NCBI GenBank assembly: GCA_002104895.1
Contig: MCFG01000041.1
Location: 1 to 40,000, forward strand
DNA length: 40,000 nt
Reading direction: 5' to 3'
Source of the DNA: Anaeromyces robustus
Lineage: Eukaryota; Neocallimastigomycota; Neocallimastigomycetes; Neocallimastigales; Neocallimastigaceae
How positions within the stretch are numbered: position 1 is the stretch's first letter; every line of letters begins with the position of its first letter. A program made the translations under genes and the position numbers. The notes beneath the pieces are model-generated. The model was given only the letters and a program-made list of their open reading frames with translations. It was not told where the DNA came from and made no database searches. Positions 14,577 to 25,626 of this stretch are shown in pieces.

Positions 14577-16182
14577 TTTTTTTATTTTTTTATTTTCAAT
14601 TACTTTTTATAAAATTATAAGAAAAAAAATATATAATAAACATTCATTTACTTTAATTTTAATAAAATAGTATATTTATTTTTTTCTTTTTCTTTTTTTT
14701 TATTATTTTGAAAAAAAAAAAACATATTTTTCATAAAACAAAAAAAAAATAATTTAATATTTTAAGCACATATATATAAAAAAAACTTTAAAAAAAATAT
14801 TATAAAAAAATATTGTATATTCTAAAAAAAAAAAAACAATCATAAATGTTAATATAGTCATATACTAAAAAAAAAGTTACAATTCTTTTTTTTTTACATC
14901 ATATAATTAATTTATTTTTGTATAAAAAAAATATAATATATATTTATAAATATATCTTATAGAATAAATTAAAATTTATTCATTAAAAAAATAAAAAAAA
15001 AGTAGTTATAAGAATTTAAAAAAGTATATATTACAATAAAAAATTTTTTATAGTATAGTATACAACAAGAAAATTATATATATATATTGTATAAATATTT
15101 GTTAGTTTAATATATATAATATTTTTAAATTAAGAATAAAAAAAAAAGTAAGCTTAAAAAAGAGAAGAAAAAAAAACTTTAAGAAAACAAGCAAACAAAT
15201 AGAAAAAAAGTAATATATAGTAATATATATATCATAAAAATATAATTTTTTTTCTTTTTTTTTTTTTAATATTTTTTTTTTCAATTGTTTTTAAAAGATA
15301 TTTAAATAAAATAAAATAAGTTTATAATTATATAAATTAACAAATAAGTAAACATTAACAACAAAAAAAAAAAAGAAAGAAAAAAGAATAGTAAAAAAAA
15401 AAAAAAAAGAATATTAATAGAATATTATATTATATATACAAATATTGAATAGTTTAAATTTTTATTTAAACTTTGTTTAAAGTATAAAGAATAAATTGAA
15501 ATTAAAAAAATAATAATAAAATAAAAAAAGAACAGTTTATAATAAAAAAATAATAGTTAATAGTTTAAATAACATATTTCAAGTTTTTCAATATTCAAAA
15601 AAAATAATTATTTTTAATATATATTAGAAATATATATAATAGTATTTTAATAATATTTAAAACTCATAAAAAAAAATTTTTTTTGTTTTATTTTTTGAAA
15701 TAAATTATTATTTTTTTTTCATATAAAAATATAAAATAATAATATTATTAAAAAATAATAAAGTTTCTAATATAATTTTTATTATTTCATATATAAATTC
15801 AAAATAATAGATATATATAATATGTTTGAAGTAATCATTTAATAATTAACAAATTCAAAAAAAACAATAAAATAGTTTAAAATATATCTACATATAATTT
15901 TTAAGTAAAGAAAGCAAAGAAAAAAAATTATATAAAGACTATTAACGAAACTTTGGAAAAAAAAAAGAAAAAGAAAAAGTAAAAACAAAATAAAAAAGCA
16001 ATTACATATCAAAAAGCAAAAGAAACGAAACAAATAAAGCAAATAGAAAAATACACACTTTAATAATTAATAATATTGTTTAATAATATATCAATTTAAA
16101 CTTTCACTTTATAATAATATTTCAATAAATTACTTTTTTTTTTTCACATCAAAATTTTAACTTTAATAAATAAGGAAATATT
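13236..16182. other. Upstream region of the first gene, with T-to-A strand switch
   Basis: Up to about 14600 the + strand is T-biased, ending in a 29-base T run at 14546-14574. From about 14750 to 16130 it is clearly A-biased, with many A runs and GAAA-type stretches. No open frame has coding character; those on the - strand at 15102-15284 and 15839-16042 are Phe/Leu/Ile strings. The A-biased part could be promoter and 5' leader of the gene starting at 16423. This is inference. Confidence 0.5.
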
Positions 16183-16324
16183 GTAAGTTTTTTAAACGTT
16201 AAATATATATAATTATAATAATAGTTATAATCATAGTAATAGTAGTAATAATAATAATAATAGTTATAATAATAGTAATAGTAGAATAGTAATAATAATA
16301 GTTATAATAATAGTAATAGTAATA

Positions 16325-16363
<39 letters not shown>

Positions 16364-16414
16364 TATATGTATTTATATATTACCATTTTAATTATTTTTA
16401 TTTTTAATATATAG
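16183..16414 (+). other. Predicted intron in the 5' leader of the first gene
   Basis: Donor GTAAGTTTTTT at 16183 is the same sequence that starts coding introns 1 and 2 of this gene. The acceptor TATATAG ends at 16414, eight bases before the start codon. The leader upstream has stops in frame with the ATG, so this would be a 5' UTR intron. It contains the TAR repeat at 16215-16370. No transcript evidence is available. Confidence 0.55.
16215..16370. repeat. TAR (TAA/TAG) trinucleotide repeat
   Basis: About 150 bases of mixed TAA and TAG/TTA units, ending in a pure TAA run. It lies just upstream of the start codon and inside the predicted leader intron. Confidence 0.8.
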
Positions 16415-16422
16415 TTAAAAAT

Positions 16423-19400
16423 ATGGGTCCAAGAAAACGTACTTTAATGAATGAAGAATTTGAGAATCTTTTATATTCTCATTTTTGGACAGAGAAAATT
16501 CAAGATCACTGGGCACAGCTCATGAAGGATAATAACTAGTAAGTTTTTTATTAACATAAATAATTTTAATAATAAAATAGTATCATGATTTAAAGGATAA
16601 AGTTAGGATTATTTTAAAAAAATATATTTAATAAGCTTATTAGGAATAAACTTTTATAATTTAAAGTTTACCAATAAATTTTAATATAAAAATGCATATG
16701 CATGATACTAAAAAAAAATAAAAAAAAAATATAATAAAAAAAAAATCATATATATGTTATATATTATATATTAAATTTTTATGATATTCAATATTTAATA
16801 TTTAATATTTTATAATATTAATTAATATTATTTAATATTACTATTAATAATTAATAATTAATAATTATAAAGTGATCATAAGCACTATTTACAAGCATTT
16901 GTAGGGTGTGTACTGTATACGCTGGGCGTTTACCGACAAGCCGATACATTAGGAAAAGTGTTTAATAATAGTTGGTCTTTCAAATCAGTAAAAGAAACTA
17001 GTTTATCTAATGTCAAAGTTCATAAATGTTATAGAAGATTATTAAAAGCAGATGTAGTTACTACTATCTTTAAAGAAATGCCAGATATGAAGCCATTTTT
17101 ATTATGGTTAGTACGAAATCAAGAGGTTTCAAAATATTGTGGATTATGTAATGATTTCCCTGAAGAAGGAAGTCCAGAAAGTAAGTTTTTTTCATATATA
17201 TATATAATAAAAATATAAATATATATATAATAAAAAAATATATATAATAAAAAAAATAGATATATATATAAATTTCTTTTTTTATATTTTTAAAAAAATA
17301 TATAATTAATTTTTTTTTTGTTATCTTATTAATCATATTATATAATTTATTATTAAATATATATAATAAAAAAGCTGAAGATAGACTATCTGCACAAACA
17401 AGATTTAAGAAATTATTAGAATATACCAATAATAATGTAGATTCCTTAACATTAGAAGAGGTTTTAACTCTTATAAAAAACAGAAACTATCGTGGTCGTA
17501 AGGGTCAAGAAGAAGAAAATGATAATGATGATTCTTCTGCTTCTCAAACACCGTCTCCTAATACATCAAACGCTGTAATAATGAATAATACTAATACTAA
17601 TACTAATACTAATACTAATAATAATTATAATAATAATAATACCCAAAATGAACCCTATCATATAAATTATAACAATAACAATAACAATAATAATTCCAAT
17701 AATAATATTGTAAATTTTTTATTTATTTATTTATTTATTTTTAAATAATAATAATAAAATAGTTATAATTATAATTTATTTATATATAATACATAATGTT
17801 AATATTTTATTTATATTTATATTTATATTTATATTTTTATTTATATAGTATCCTTCATATAATAATAATAACAATAATAATATGAATCCTATGTATAACA
17901 ATAATAATAACAATAATAATAATAACAATAATCAAAACTATTCAATGCCAAATAATCAACAAAAACCATATTATATGAATAATGGAAATAATAATAATAA
18001 TTCATATAATAATTATAATAATCCATCCCAATATAATAATAATATGAATAATAATAACATGAATAATAATAACATGAATATGAATAATAATATGAATATG
18101 AATAATAATAACATGTATAATAATAATAATAATATGAATAACATGAGTATGAATAATAATAATATGAATAATAATAATAATATGAATAACATGAGTATGA
18201 ATAATAATAATATGAATAATAATAATAATATGAATATGAATAATAATAATATGAATATGAACAATAATAATATGAATATGAATAATATGAATATGAATAA
18301 CAATAATAACATGAATAATAATAACATGAGTATAAATAACAATAATAATATGAATAATAATATGAATATGAACAACAATAATAATATGAATAATAACATG
18401 AATATGAATAATAATAATATGAATAATAATAATAACATGAATAACAATTTTAATAATAATAATATCTATAATAATGGTAATCAATTTAACAATAATAATA
18501 ACAATAATAATAATAACAATAATAATGGTAATGTTTATAAGCAAAGAAAACTATCTGATCCAACAGAATATCATCAAGGTCATAATAATGACGGTTCAAA
18601 AGGTTTTAATACTCCTCAACTTGGTTATCAAAATGCTAATGACTCCCCAAGATTATCTCATCCGCCTACTTCTAACCCATCATCTCAAAAAATACAATCA
18701 TTACCACATCATAAACCTATCTATCCTAAATTAAGTCCAAATTTAAATAGACCAATAATGCCATCTAATTCTTATCCTATGTCAACACCATCTACTAATC
18801 CTTCATCCAATGCCCCAAGTTATAATAATAATAATAACACCAATAATAATAATTTACGTCCACCAATGTCAAATTCATTTTCTACTCAATCCTCTGTAAC
18901 TACTACAGCTCCTCTTTCACCATATCAAAATAATGGCTTTGATCGTCATCCTTCTATGTCCACCACTCCAGATCAAAATAAAATGAATCCATCTTTTAAT
19001 CCTAATTCCAATTCTAATAATTCTAATTTCAATGCTCAACCAACACCACAATCTGTTAATATCTATATGAACCGTCCTCAAGATCCAGGATATAGGAATA
19101 ATCCTAATAACAATAACATAAATAATAATTCCTATAATAATAATAATAATAACAATAATAACAATAACAATAACAATAATGATAATAACAATAATAACAA
19201 TAATAACAATAATAATGTTAATAATGTTAATAATAATAATAATAATGGAGGTAACCATTTAAAAGATCATCTTCCAATTCATACTTCTTCATACTATAAT
19301 AATAACAATAACAATAACAATAACAATTACAATAATAATAATAACAATAATCAAAATTCAGATTATAAAATTGAATCTGTCAGAAATTCTTCTAATTCAT

Positions 19401-19504
19401 TCTTTAATAAAGGTATGGATAATAACCGTATAAGAGGTTATACTAATTCTCCAAAAATTCATCCACCAATTCAATATAATTCAAATGATCAACATGGAAA
19501 TCAA

Positions 19505-19538
<34 letters not shown>

Positions 19539-21020
19539 GTAGTAATAATAATAATTTCAATAATTACAACAACAATGGTTATAATAATAACAACAACAAC
19601 AATTTTGTAAATAATAATAATAATAACAATAATAATAACAGAAATCCTGTTCCTTATCCATCATCTCAAAACCAAAACAATTCAAATAATCAAAACCAAT
19701 ATAATTCTTATGAACCTCCACAAAAGAGAATGAAAACTTCTTTCAATGATGAAAAAGAAATAGATTATAATAATGGTTCAATGTCAATTCATAGTTTATT
19801 AAATCCTCGTTCTGAAATGAGAAGAAATATGGAATATAATGGTAATGATTATAACAGATTTGATCAAGAAAATATGAATAATAATAACAATGGTAACAAT
19901 AATAATAATGTTGATTATAATCAACAAAATAATTATAGAAATAATATGAATTATCCTGGTGGTAAATAAATGATTATTTTTTTATTATTTTTTTATATTA
20001 TTTATGAAATCATTTAATTATAATTATTATTATATATATTAAAGTTTTATTTAAAATTTATAATTAATAATTTTATATATATATATTTCTTTTTCTTTTT
20101 TTTTTTTTTTTTTTTTTTTTTAATAATAATATGATATATATATAGAAATAACACCATCTCATTCCTTTAAACCAAATTCTTCTGGTGCTAATTTAATGCC
20201 AACTCCAAGTCAAACACCAGTTTATAATAAAAAAGAAATATCTATTGTACCAAAATATCCTCCTCTTACTCCAAAATTCAATTCTAATACACAAGAAAGA
20301 TTTTATCCAAGTCCTTCTGTAGTAAAAAGAGAAGATGAATATTCAAATAATAATCAATATAATAATAATAATAATAATAATAATATGAGATCTAATAATA
20401 ATAATTATTATAATAATGGTAATTATAATAATAACAATAATAATAATAATGTTAGACCTGAATATTATAACAACAACAACAATAATAATAATAATAGACC
20501 TGAATATTATAATAACAATAACAATAACAATAGCAATAACAATATGATGTCAAATAATTATTATAACAATAACAATAATAATAGAAACACTAATAATTTA
20601 ATGCTCTTTAATAATAATAATAATAATAATAACCAAATGCAATATAATTCTAATAATAACAATAATAATTCAATGTATTATAATAACAATAATAACACCA
20701 ATAATAATAATATGAATTATAATAAGAATATACCCATGAATAATATGAATTACCAAATGAATAATTCTAATTCTTACAATAATAATAATAACAACAATAA
20801 TAATATTAATAATAATAATAACAATAATAACAATAATAATAATAATGGTAATAATAATAGTCATATTATTACTCCTAATGCTTCTCCTAAAAATGTAAAT
20901 GATCATGATAATTCACCACTTTCTGTTTTAGCTTCTCTTGTTATTAATGATCCAAGTTTAAAACCAAATAGAAATGAAAATGGAAATGGATACCAATCAC
21001 CAAATCATAATAATTCTAAT

Positions 21021-21058
<38 letters not shown>

Positions 21059-22388
21059 TGTTCCTAATAATAATAATAATAATAATCATAATAACAATAA
21101 TAATAATAATTCTAATAACAATTCTAATAATTCTAATAACCAAGTAATGAATGAAATAAAAACTGAACCAATGTATGATAATGGTAATAATAATAATAAT
21201 GGTAATAATGGTAATAATGATTCAAGTGTTGAAATTCCTGCATTTGGTATAAAAATGAAAAAGATTTTCAAATTATATAATGGACAAAAATTAAAAGATA
21301 TTGATATTATTAATGATCTTAGAAAACCACCAAAGAGTAGACGTTATCTTTCAAAAGAAGTTAAGATGAAGAATAATGAAAATTCTTCTTCATCAACTTC
21401 TTCTCCATCTTCAATAAATAATGATATTAATTATAGTGATATGCCAGATAATCAAAGTATTTCAAATGTTTTACTTAGTATGAAAAAAGGTCATCCAATG
21501 GATTCTTCCAATATTTCTAATAATAATAATAATAATAATGGTAATAATAATAATAATAATAATACAATGGATTCTGATGGTTCTGGAACTGATTCTATTA
21601 AAGTTCAAAAGAAAAGACCAGGACGTAAACCAAAAAAGAAGTTATTACCAGATATTAATGATGATAATCTTAAAGAAGAAATAATGGATTATACAATGGA
21701 TCAATCTAATTCTCAAAGTTATGAAGGTGGTAATAGTAATATAAAAGATGAAAATAAAAGAAAAAGAAAGTATACTAAACGTACTGAAGAAAATGATACG
21801 CAAAATCAATTAGATGATAATAATAATAATAATAAAAATGGTAGAATAAGAGGTAAAAGAATTAATGGAAGATTAAATACAGATTTATCAATGTCTTCAA
21901 CTTCTACTGGTTCATCCCTTACTGATAATATGATGAATGATGATTTAAATAATAATAATAAAAAGGAACCAAAAATTATGCATGCTCGTATATCATCATT
22001 TTATACTTTAACCGATGAACCTAAAAAGATTTCTTCTAATAAAACTGTAGATGAATTAACTCTTTCAGAAAAAATTGATTTACTACCAAATTCACTTATT
22101 AATTTATTAAAAAATGGTAAATATGCTATTGTTAAGTATCATGGTTCAACAGAATGTATTGGTATTCAAAAATGTGATACTATGTTAGGTAAAAAGGAAT
22201 TGAAAAAGATTAAAGAATTACAATTTAATTCTAATGAATTAGAAACTTCTAAAGCATTACGTATTAAATTTGAAAATGATTCAAAGAAAAGTCAACATCG
22301 TTTCTTAATTATTACTCCATTAGTATGGAAACATTGGGATTGGTTTAACCTTAATAATGCAGAAATTGATTATACTAAACAACAATAA
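16423..22388 (+). CDS. Large Asn/Met-rich protein with AT-hook-like motif, unknown function (5 exons)
   Basis: Exons 16423-16538, 16873-17180, 17375-17709, 17849-19961 and 20146-22388 join in frame through GT-AG introns to 1704 codons. The product is not recognised. Residues 1-190 look globular and of normal composition, beginning MGPRKRTLMNEEF, with FWTEKIQDHWAQL, CYRRLLKADV and YCGLCNDFPEE. About 230-1300 is low-complexity, dominated by Asn, with an Asn-Met periodic block at about 310-465 and Pro/Ser/Gln patches between. A short ordered segment (about 1316-1370) contains IPAFGIKMKKIFKLYNGQK. KRPGRKPKKK at about 1447 resembles an AT-hook, with further basic clusters after it. A second ordered domain fills about 1570-1704 (KYAIVKYHGSTECIGIQ, HRFLIITPLVWKHWDWF). 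A nuclear DNA-associated regulator is likely but inferred. The ATG is preferred because its reading leads cleanly into exon 2. Confidence 0.85.
16539..16872 (+). other. Intron 1 of the first gene
   Basis: 334 bp, donor GTAAGT, acceptor TATAAAG. It splits a Tyr codon (TA/T). Without splicing the frame stops at once (TAG at 16537). Exon 2 on the other side is strikingly less AT-rich. Confidence 0.85.
17181..17374 (+). other. Intron 2 of the first gene
   Basis: 194 bp, donor GTAAGTTTTTTT, acceptor AAAAAAG. It joins ...GSPES... to EDRLSAQTRF through a Thr codon (A/CT). Its interior is almost purely A and T. Confidence 0.85.
17710..17848 (+). other. Intron 3 of the first gene
   Basis: 139 bp, donor GTAAAT, acceptor TTATATAG, between codons. 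Read-through would stop in frame at a TAA within the intron. It falls inside the Asn-rich region. Confidence 0.8.
17849..18535 (+). repeat. Asn-Met codon repeat within exon 4
   Basis: AAT/AAC runs are broken at short intervals by ATG, giving a protein repeat of N(2-5)M units with occasional MSMNNNN and MNMNNNN variants. AAT and AAC are mixed, so the array is not one pure microsatellite. Confidence 0.9.
19962..20145 (+). other. Intron 4 of the first gene
   Basis: 184 bp, donor GTAAAT (as in intron 3), a long T tract at about 20096-20121, and acceptor TATATAG. It restores the frame through a Glu codon (G/AA). Without it the protein would end at ...YPGGK. Confidence 0.85.
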
Positions 22389-22857
22389 AAAAATTCAATC
22401 GCAAAAATAAAAAAAAAAAAGCAAATAAAAAAAAAAGCAAATAAAAACAAAAACAAAAAAACAAAAAGAAATATATATATACATATATATACATATATAC
22501 ATTTAGAATGAATTTAGTTATTAGAAAGAATCAAATTTATATTAGAATATCTTAATTTATTTAGAGAGAGAATCAGTTAAAGAATTAAAAAGTTTAAAAA
22601 AAAAAATTGAAGAAGAATTTCCTATAAAAGAAAATACATAATTTAAAAAAAATTTTGAATTTTGAATATTTAAAATAGAGTAAAAAAAAAAAAGATTTTT
22701 TTTTTTTACATAACATTAAAAATTTTAAATTTTATAGCCTTCACAATTTCATCAATTTTTATATATATCAAAGAAAAAAAAATATTTTATTTTATTTTTA
22801 TTTTTTATTTATTTTTTTTTTTTTACAAAAATTATTTTGGTAAAAAAAAAAAAAGAA

Positions 22858-22935
22858 AGAAAGCAAATATACTCAGAAAAGAAGAAAAAAAAAAAGAAAG
22901 CAAATATATTCAGAAAAAAAAGAAAAAAAAAAAGC
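22858..22935. repeat. Tandem duplication, 37 bp period
   Basis: Two copies of a GAAAGCAAATATAYTCAGAA block, each followed by an A-rich tail. They differ at one position and in A-run length. Confidence 0.75.
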
Positions 22936-23878
22936 TTTATTTTTTCTTTTTTTAAATCAATTAATGAAAAACTTTTACTTTACGTTTTTTATTGAAATTA
23001 AAATAATTAATTACTAATCTATTTTATTTTTTTTTTTTTAGCAAATATTTTAAATATTTTTTAAAAATCGAAATCAATATAAAAATTACTAATCTATTAA
23101 TTTAAAAAAAAAAAAAAGAATCAAAAGATCTTTATATATATATGTATATATAAATATTAGTTTGATATAATATTATATTATATATATATATAAAAGATGT
23201 ATTATTGATATTATATAATTTATAATTTTATTTTTTCTTTATTTACTTTTTAATATTTTATATGTATATTTTTTTTTATTATAAATAATAAATTTAAAAA
23301 GTATATATAATTATTATATATACTCTTAATTTCCCCAAAAAAAAAATCTATCTTTTTTTCCTTATTATTTTCTTATTATTTTCTTATTATTTTAATATTT
23401 TTATCTATTATGTTTTAAATTATTTTATATAAATAGTTATTTATAAATATATATATATTTTCCTTTTTTCTTTTTCCTTATTTTTTAAAAATATTATTAT
23501 TTAAATTATCTATGATTATAAAATAAAAATAAAAAAAAATGAAATAATAAAAAATAAATAATTAATTTATTAATTAATTAGTTAATCAATAAATCAAATA
23601 AATAAATAAATCAAATAAATAAAAGTTTTATATTTATAATTATTAAATATTTTAATGTGTTATTGTATTATATATATATCTTTTACTTTTTTTTTATAAA
23701 TAAATATGAAAAAAGAAAAAAAAAATAGTTTAATTTATTCTAATACAGGTAAAAAGTAAACTAGTTATTGTTAATTTTTATATATATTTTGATTATCTTT
23801 TTTTTTTATTATTATTATTATTATTAAAATAATAATAATTTTAAAAATTATACTAATTAATATATAAAATTATTATAT

Positions 23879-23985
23879 TCAAAAACTCTTTTTATAATAT
23901 ATAGTTAATATAATGTAAGGAATTTTTTTTTATTCAAAAACTTTTTTTATAATATGTAGTTAATATAATGTAACGAATTTTACAA
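23879..23985. repeat. Tandem duplication, 55 bp period
   Basis: TTCAAAAACTYTTTTTATAA continues into TAGTTAATATAATGTAA in both copies, with the shared C of TTCAAAAAC at 23880 and 23935. Few differences suggest it is fairly recent. Confidence 0.85.
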
Positions 23986-24277
23986 TTCATAAATAATATT
24001 ATTTTAGAAATATCAATTATATGCGATAATGAATAATGAAGGATATAGGTTATAGTTAATAATAATAACTTTATTATATTATATAATTTATATGTTTTAA
24101 GCTATTATTATTATTATGTTTATAACTATTTTTTATTTCTACTGTTATTATTATTATTATTACTTATTATTATTATATATTATTATATATATATAATATC
24201 TTTACTCTATTAGTGTTAATATTAAAAATAAAGAGAAAAATAAAAAAATAGATTATTTATATCAAAACTTGAAATAT

Positions 24278-24295
24278 ATACTCTATATAGAGTAT
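24278..24295. repeat. Perfect 18 bp palindrome
   Basis: ATACTCTATATAGAGTAT equals its own reverse complement. It lies about 330 bases beyond the stop codon of the GH25 gene, on its 3' side. Confidence 0.8.
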
Positions 24296-24627
24296 TAAAT
24301 ATATATATATATACAAGTATTTAAAAAATTAAAAGTAATAATAATAATTATAATAATAATAATAATAATAATAATAAAGTTTTTTGTTATAAAAAAAATA
24401 AGTATTTTAATGTGTTAATAAAAAAAAACTATATAAAATATAATTTCATATGAAATTATATAAACAAATTATTATATAAACCTAATATAAATAACTATAA
24501 AGATAAATAAATAGGTTATAATTTATTCTTAATTTATTATTATTTATTTTTAATTTATTATTATTTATTATTATTATTTATTATTTACAATATTAATTTG
24601 TAATTTGTATTTCTATATATATTATTA

Positions 24628-25626
24628 TTAATTAAGGTAATTTATAATATTTATTAATATTATTAATAATATAAAACTATTTATGGTTGGTATTACTGTA
24701 AATGCATTACTATTATTACTATCATTACAATTACAAGATTTATCATTTTCATTTCCATTTTCACAATTACATTTATTAATATAATGGACATTTAAATCAA
24801 CTTCACTAGGTATACCATCAATACGACTAAGATTAGTATATTGCCAATATTCACCTAAATCAGATAAATCATGTTTATTTGGGTCAAAATCATAATTACC
24901 ATATTGAGCAAACCATTTTTTAATTCCTTTATCTAATAGTCTAGATTCTTCTAAATAATTTTTATAATAATCAAGGGAAGTATATATTCCAACCGTATGA
25001 TTGGTACTTTCTTTTATTAATTCTGCACCATAAATAACCATATCTGTAAATTCTTTTTTACCCATATTTTTTTGTCCTTCAGTTTCAACATCAATAAAAT
25101 AAGGATATTGAAATAGTTTATTATTAACAGTTTGTAAAAAATATTCAACATCCATTTTCATTCTTTCTTTACTTGTGGCATGAGTATAAAAATAGGCCCC
25201 TTTTTTTAAATTAATAGTTGTGGCTCCTTGATAATATTCTTCAAATTTTTCATCAACTAAACATTCTGTTGTTTCACTATAAGCTAAAGTTGCACGCATA
25301 ATTACAAATTCTATATCTGAATTTTTTTTTATTTTATCCCAGTCTATATCTTTTTGATAAACAGCAACATCCATTCCTTTTTCAAACGGAGTAGTTGACT
25401 TTGATAGTATATTTATACAACATTTTATATCTTCTGAATCATTTGGACATTGTCCACTAATTGAATTTCCTTTTTTAATATTACAAGTATTTGTATTTAA
25501 ACAAAGTCCTTCATTTCCATTACCATCATTACATGTTTCATACTCTGCATTGACATTTTGTATGATAAATAATAATAATAATAATAATATATCAATAAAA
25601 TTGGATAATGAAATAATTTTTATCAT
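24628..25626 (-). CDS. Secreted GH25 lysozyme-like glycoside hydrolase, probably GPI-anchored
   Basis: 332 residues, single exon, intact. A signal peptide (1-27, hydrophobic core FIDILLLLLLFII, likely cleavage after NVNA) precedes a small Cys module with six cysteines (C32, C42, C48, C60, C69, C70). The GH25 domain spans about 83-285. GMDVAVYQ at 84-91 matches the DVSxxQ strand with Asp86; YFIDVETEG at 176-184 carries the DxE pair Asp179/Glu181; YWQYTNLSRIDGIPSEVDLN at 260-279 is the family's last strand with Asp277. GH25 enzymes cleave the MurNAc-GlcNAc bond of peptidoglycan. A C-terminal Cys/Asn/Ser-rich linker (286-307) leads to a hydrophobic tail (309-332), the arrangement of a GPI-attachment signal. 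Role as an antibacterial or feeding enzyme, and bacterial origin of the domain, are inferences. Confidence 0.88.
   Translation of the reverse strand: MIKIISLSNFIDILLLLLLFIIQNVNAEYETCNDGNGNEGLCLNTNTCNIKKGNSISGQCPNDSEDIKCCINILSKSTTPFEKGMDVAVYQKDIDWDKIKKNSDIEFVIMRATLAYSETTECLVDEKFEEYYQGATTINLKKGAYFYTHATSKERMKMDVEYFLQTVNNKLFQYPYFIDVETEGQKNMGKKEFTDMVIYGAELIKESTNHTVGIYTSLDYYKNYLEESRLLDKGIKKWFAQYGNYDFDPNKHDLSDLGEYWQYTNLSRIDGIPSEVDLNVHYINKCNCENGNENDKSCNCNDSNNSNAFTVIPTINSFILLIILINIINYLN

Larger units (their letters stand above)
22389..24627. other. Intergenic region between first gene and GH25 gene
   Basis: The two genes converge here, so it should hold both 3' ends. Contents: A-rich and GCAAAT-containing sequence at 22400-22450; a short charged open frame at 22546-22641; a 37 bp tandem duplication at about 22858-22935; a 55 bp tandem duplication at 23879-23985; an 18 bp palindrome at 24278-24295; and a TAA run at 24340-24378. 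No full gene was seen. Confidence 0.7.

Noticed and set aside
15102-16042. Open frames on the - strand at 15102-15284 and 15839-16042
   Set aside because: Composition follows the A-rich + strand; no splice partners or family character.
16958-17218. A short separate gene
   Set aside because: It begins at GTG, has open sequence upstream to a splice acceptor, and runs into a GTAAGT donor. It is the middle of exon 2.
17070-17429. 119-codon open frame on the - strand
   Set aside because: It crosses exon 2, intron 2 and exon 3 of the first gene in antisense and is mostly Ile/Tyr/Phe from the intron.
18002-18544. Ile/His-rich open frames on the - strand opposite exon 4
   Set aside because: They are reverse complements of AAT/ATG codon repeats and have no composition of their own.
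23706-23759. Possible first exon MKKEKKNSLIYSNTG followed by a GTAAAA donor
   Set aside because: No downstream exon of coding character on the + strand before 26500, and the sequence is short and Lys/Asn-biased.
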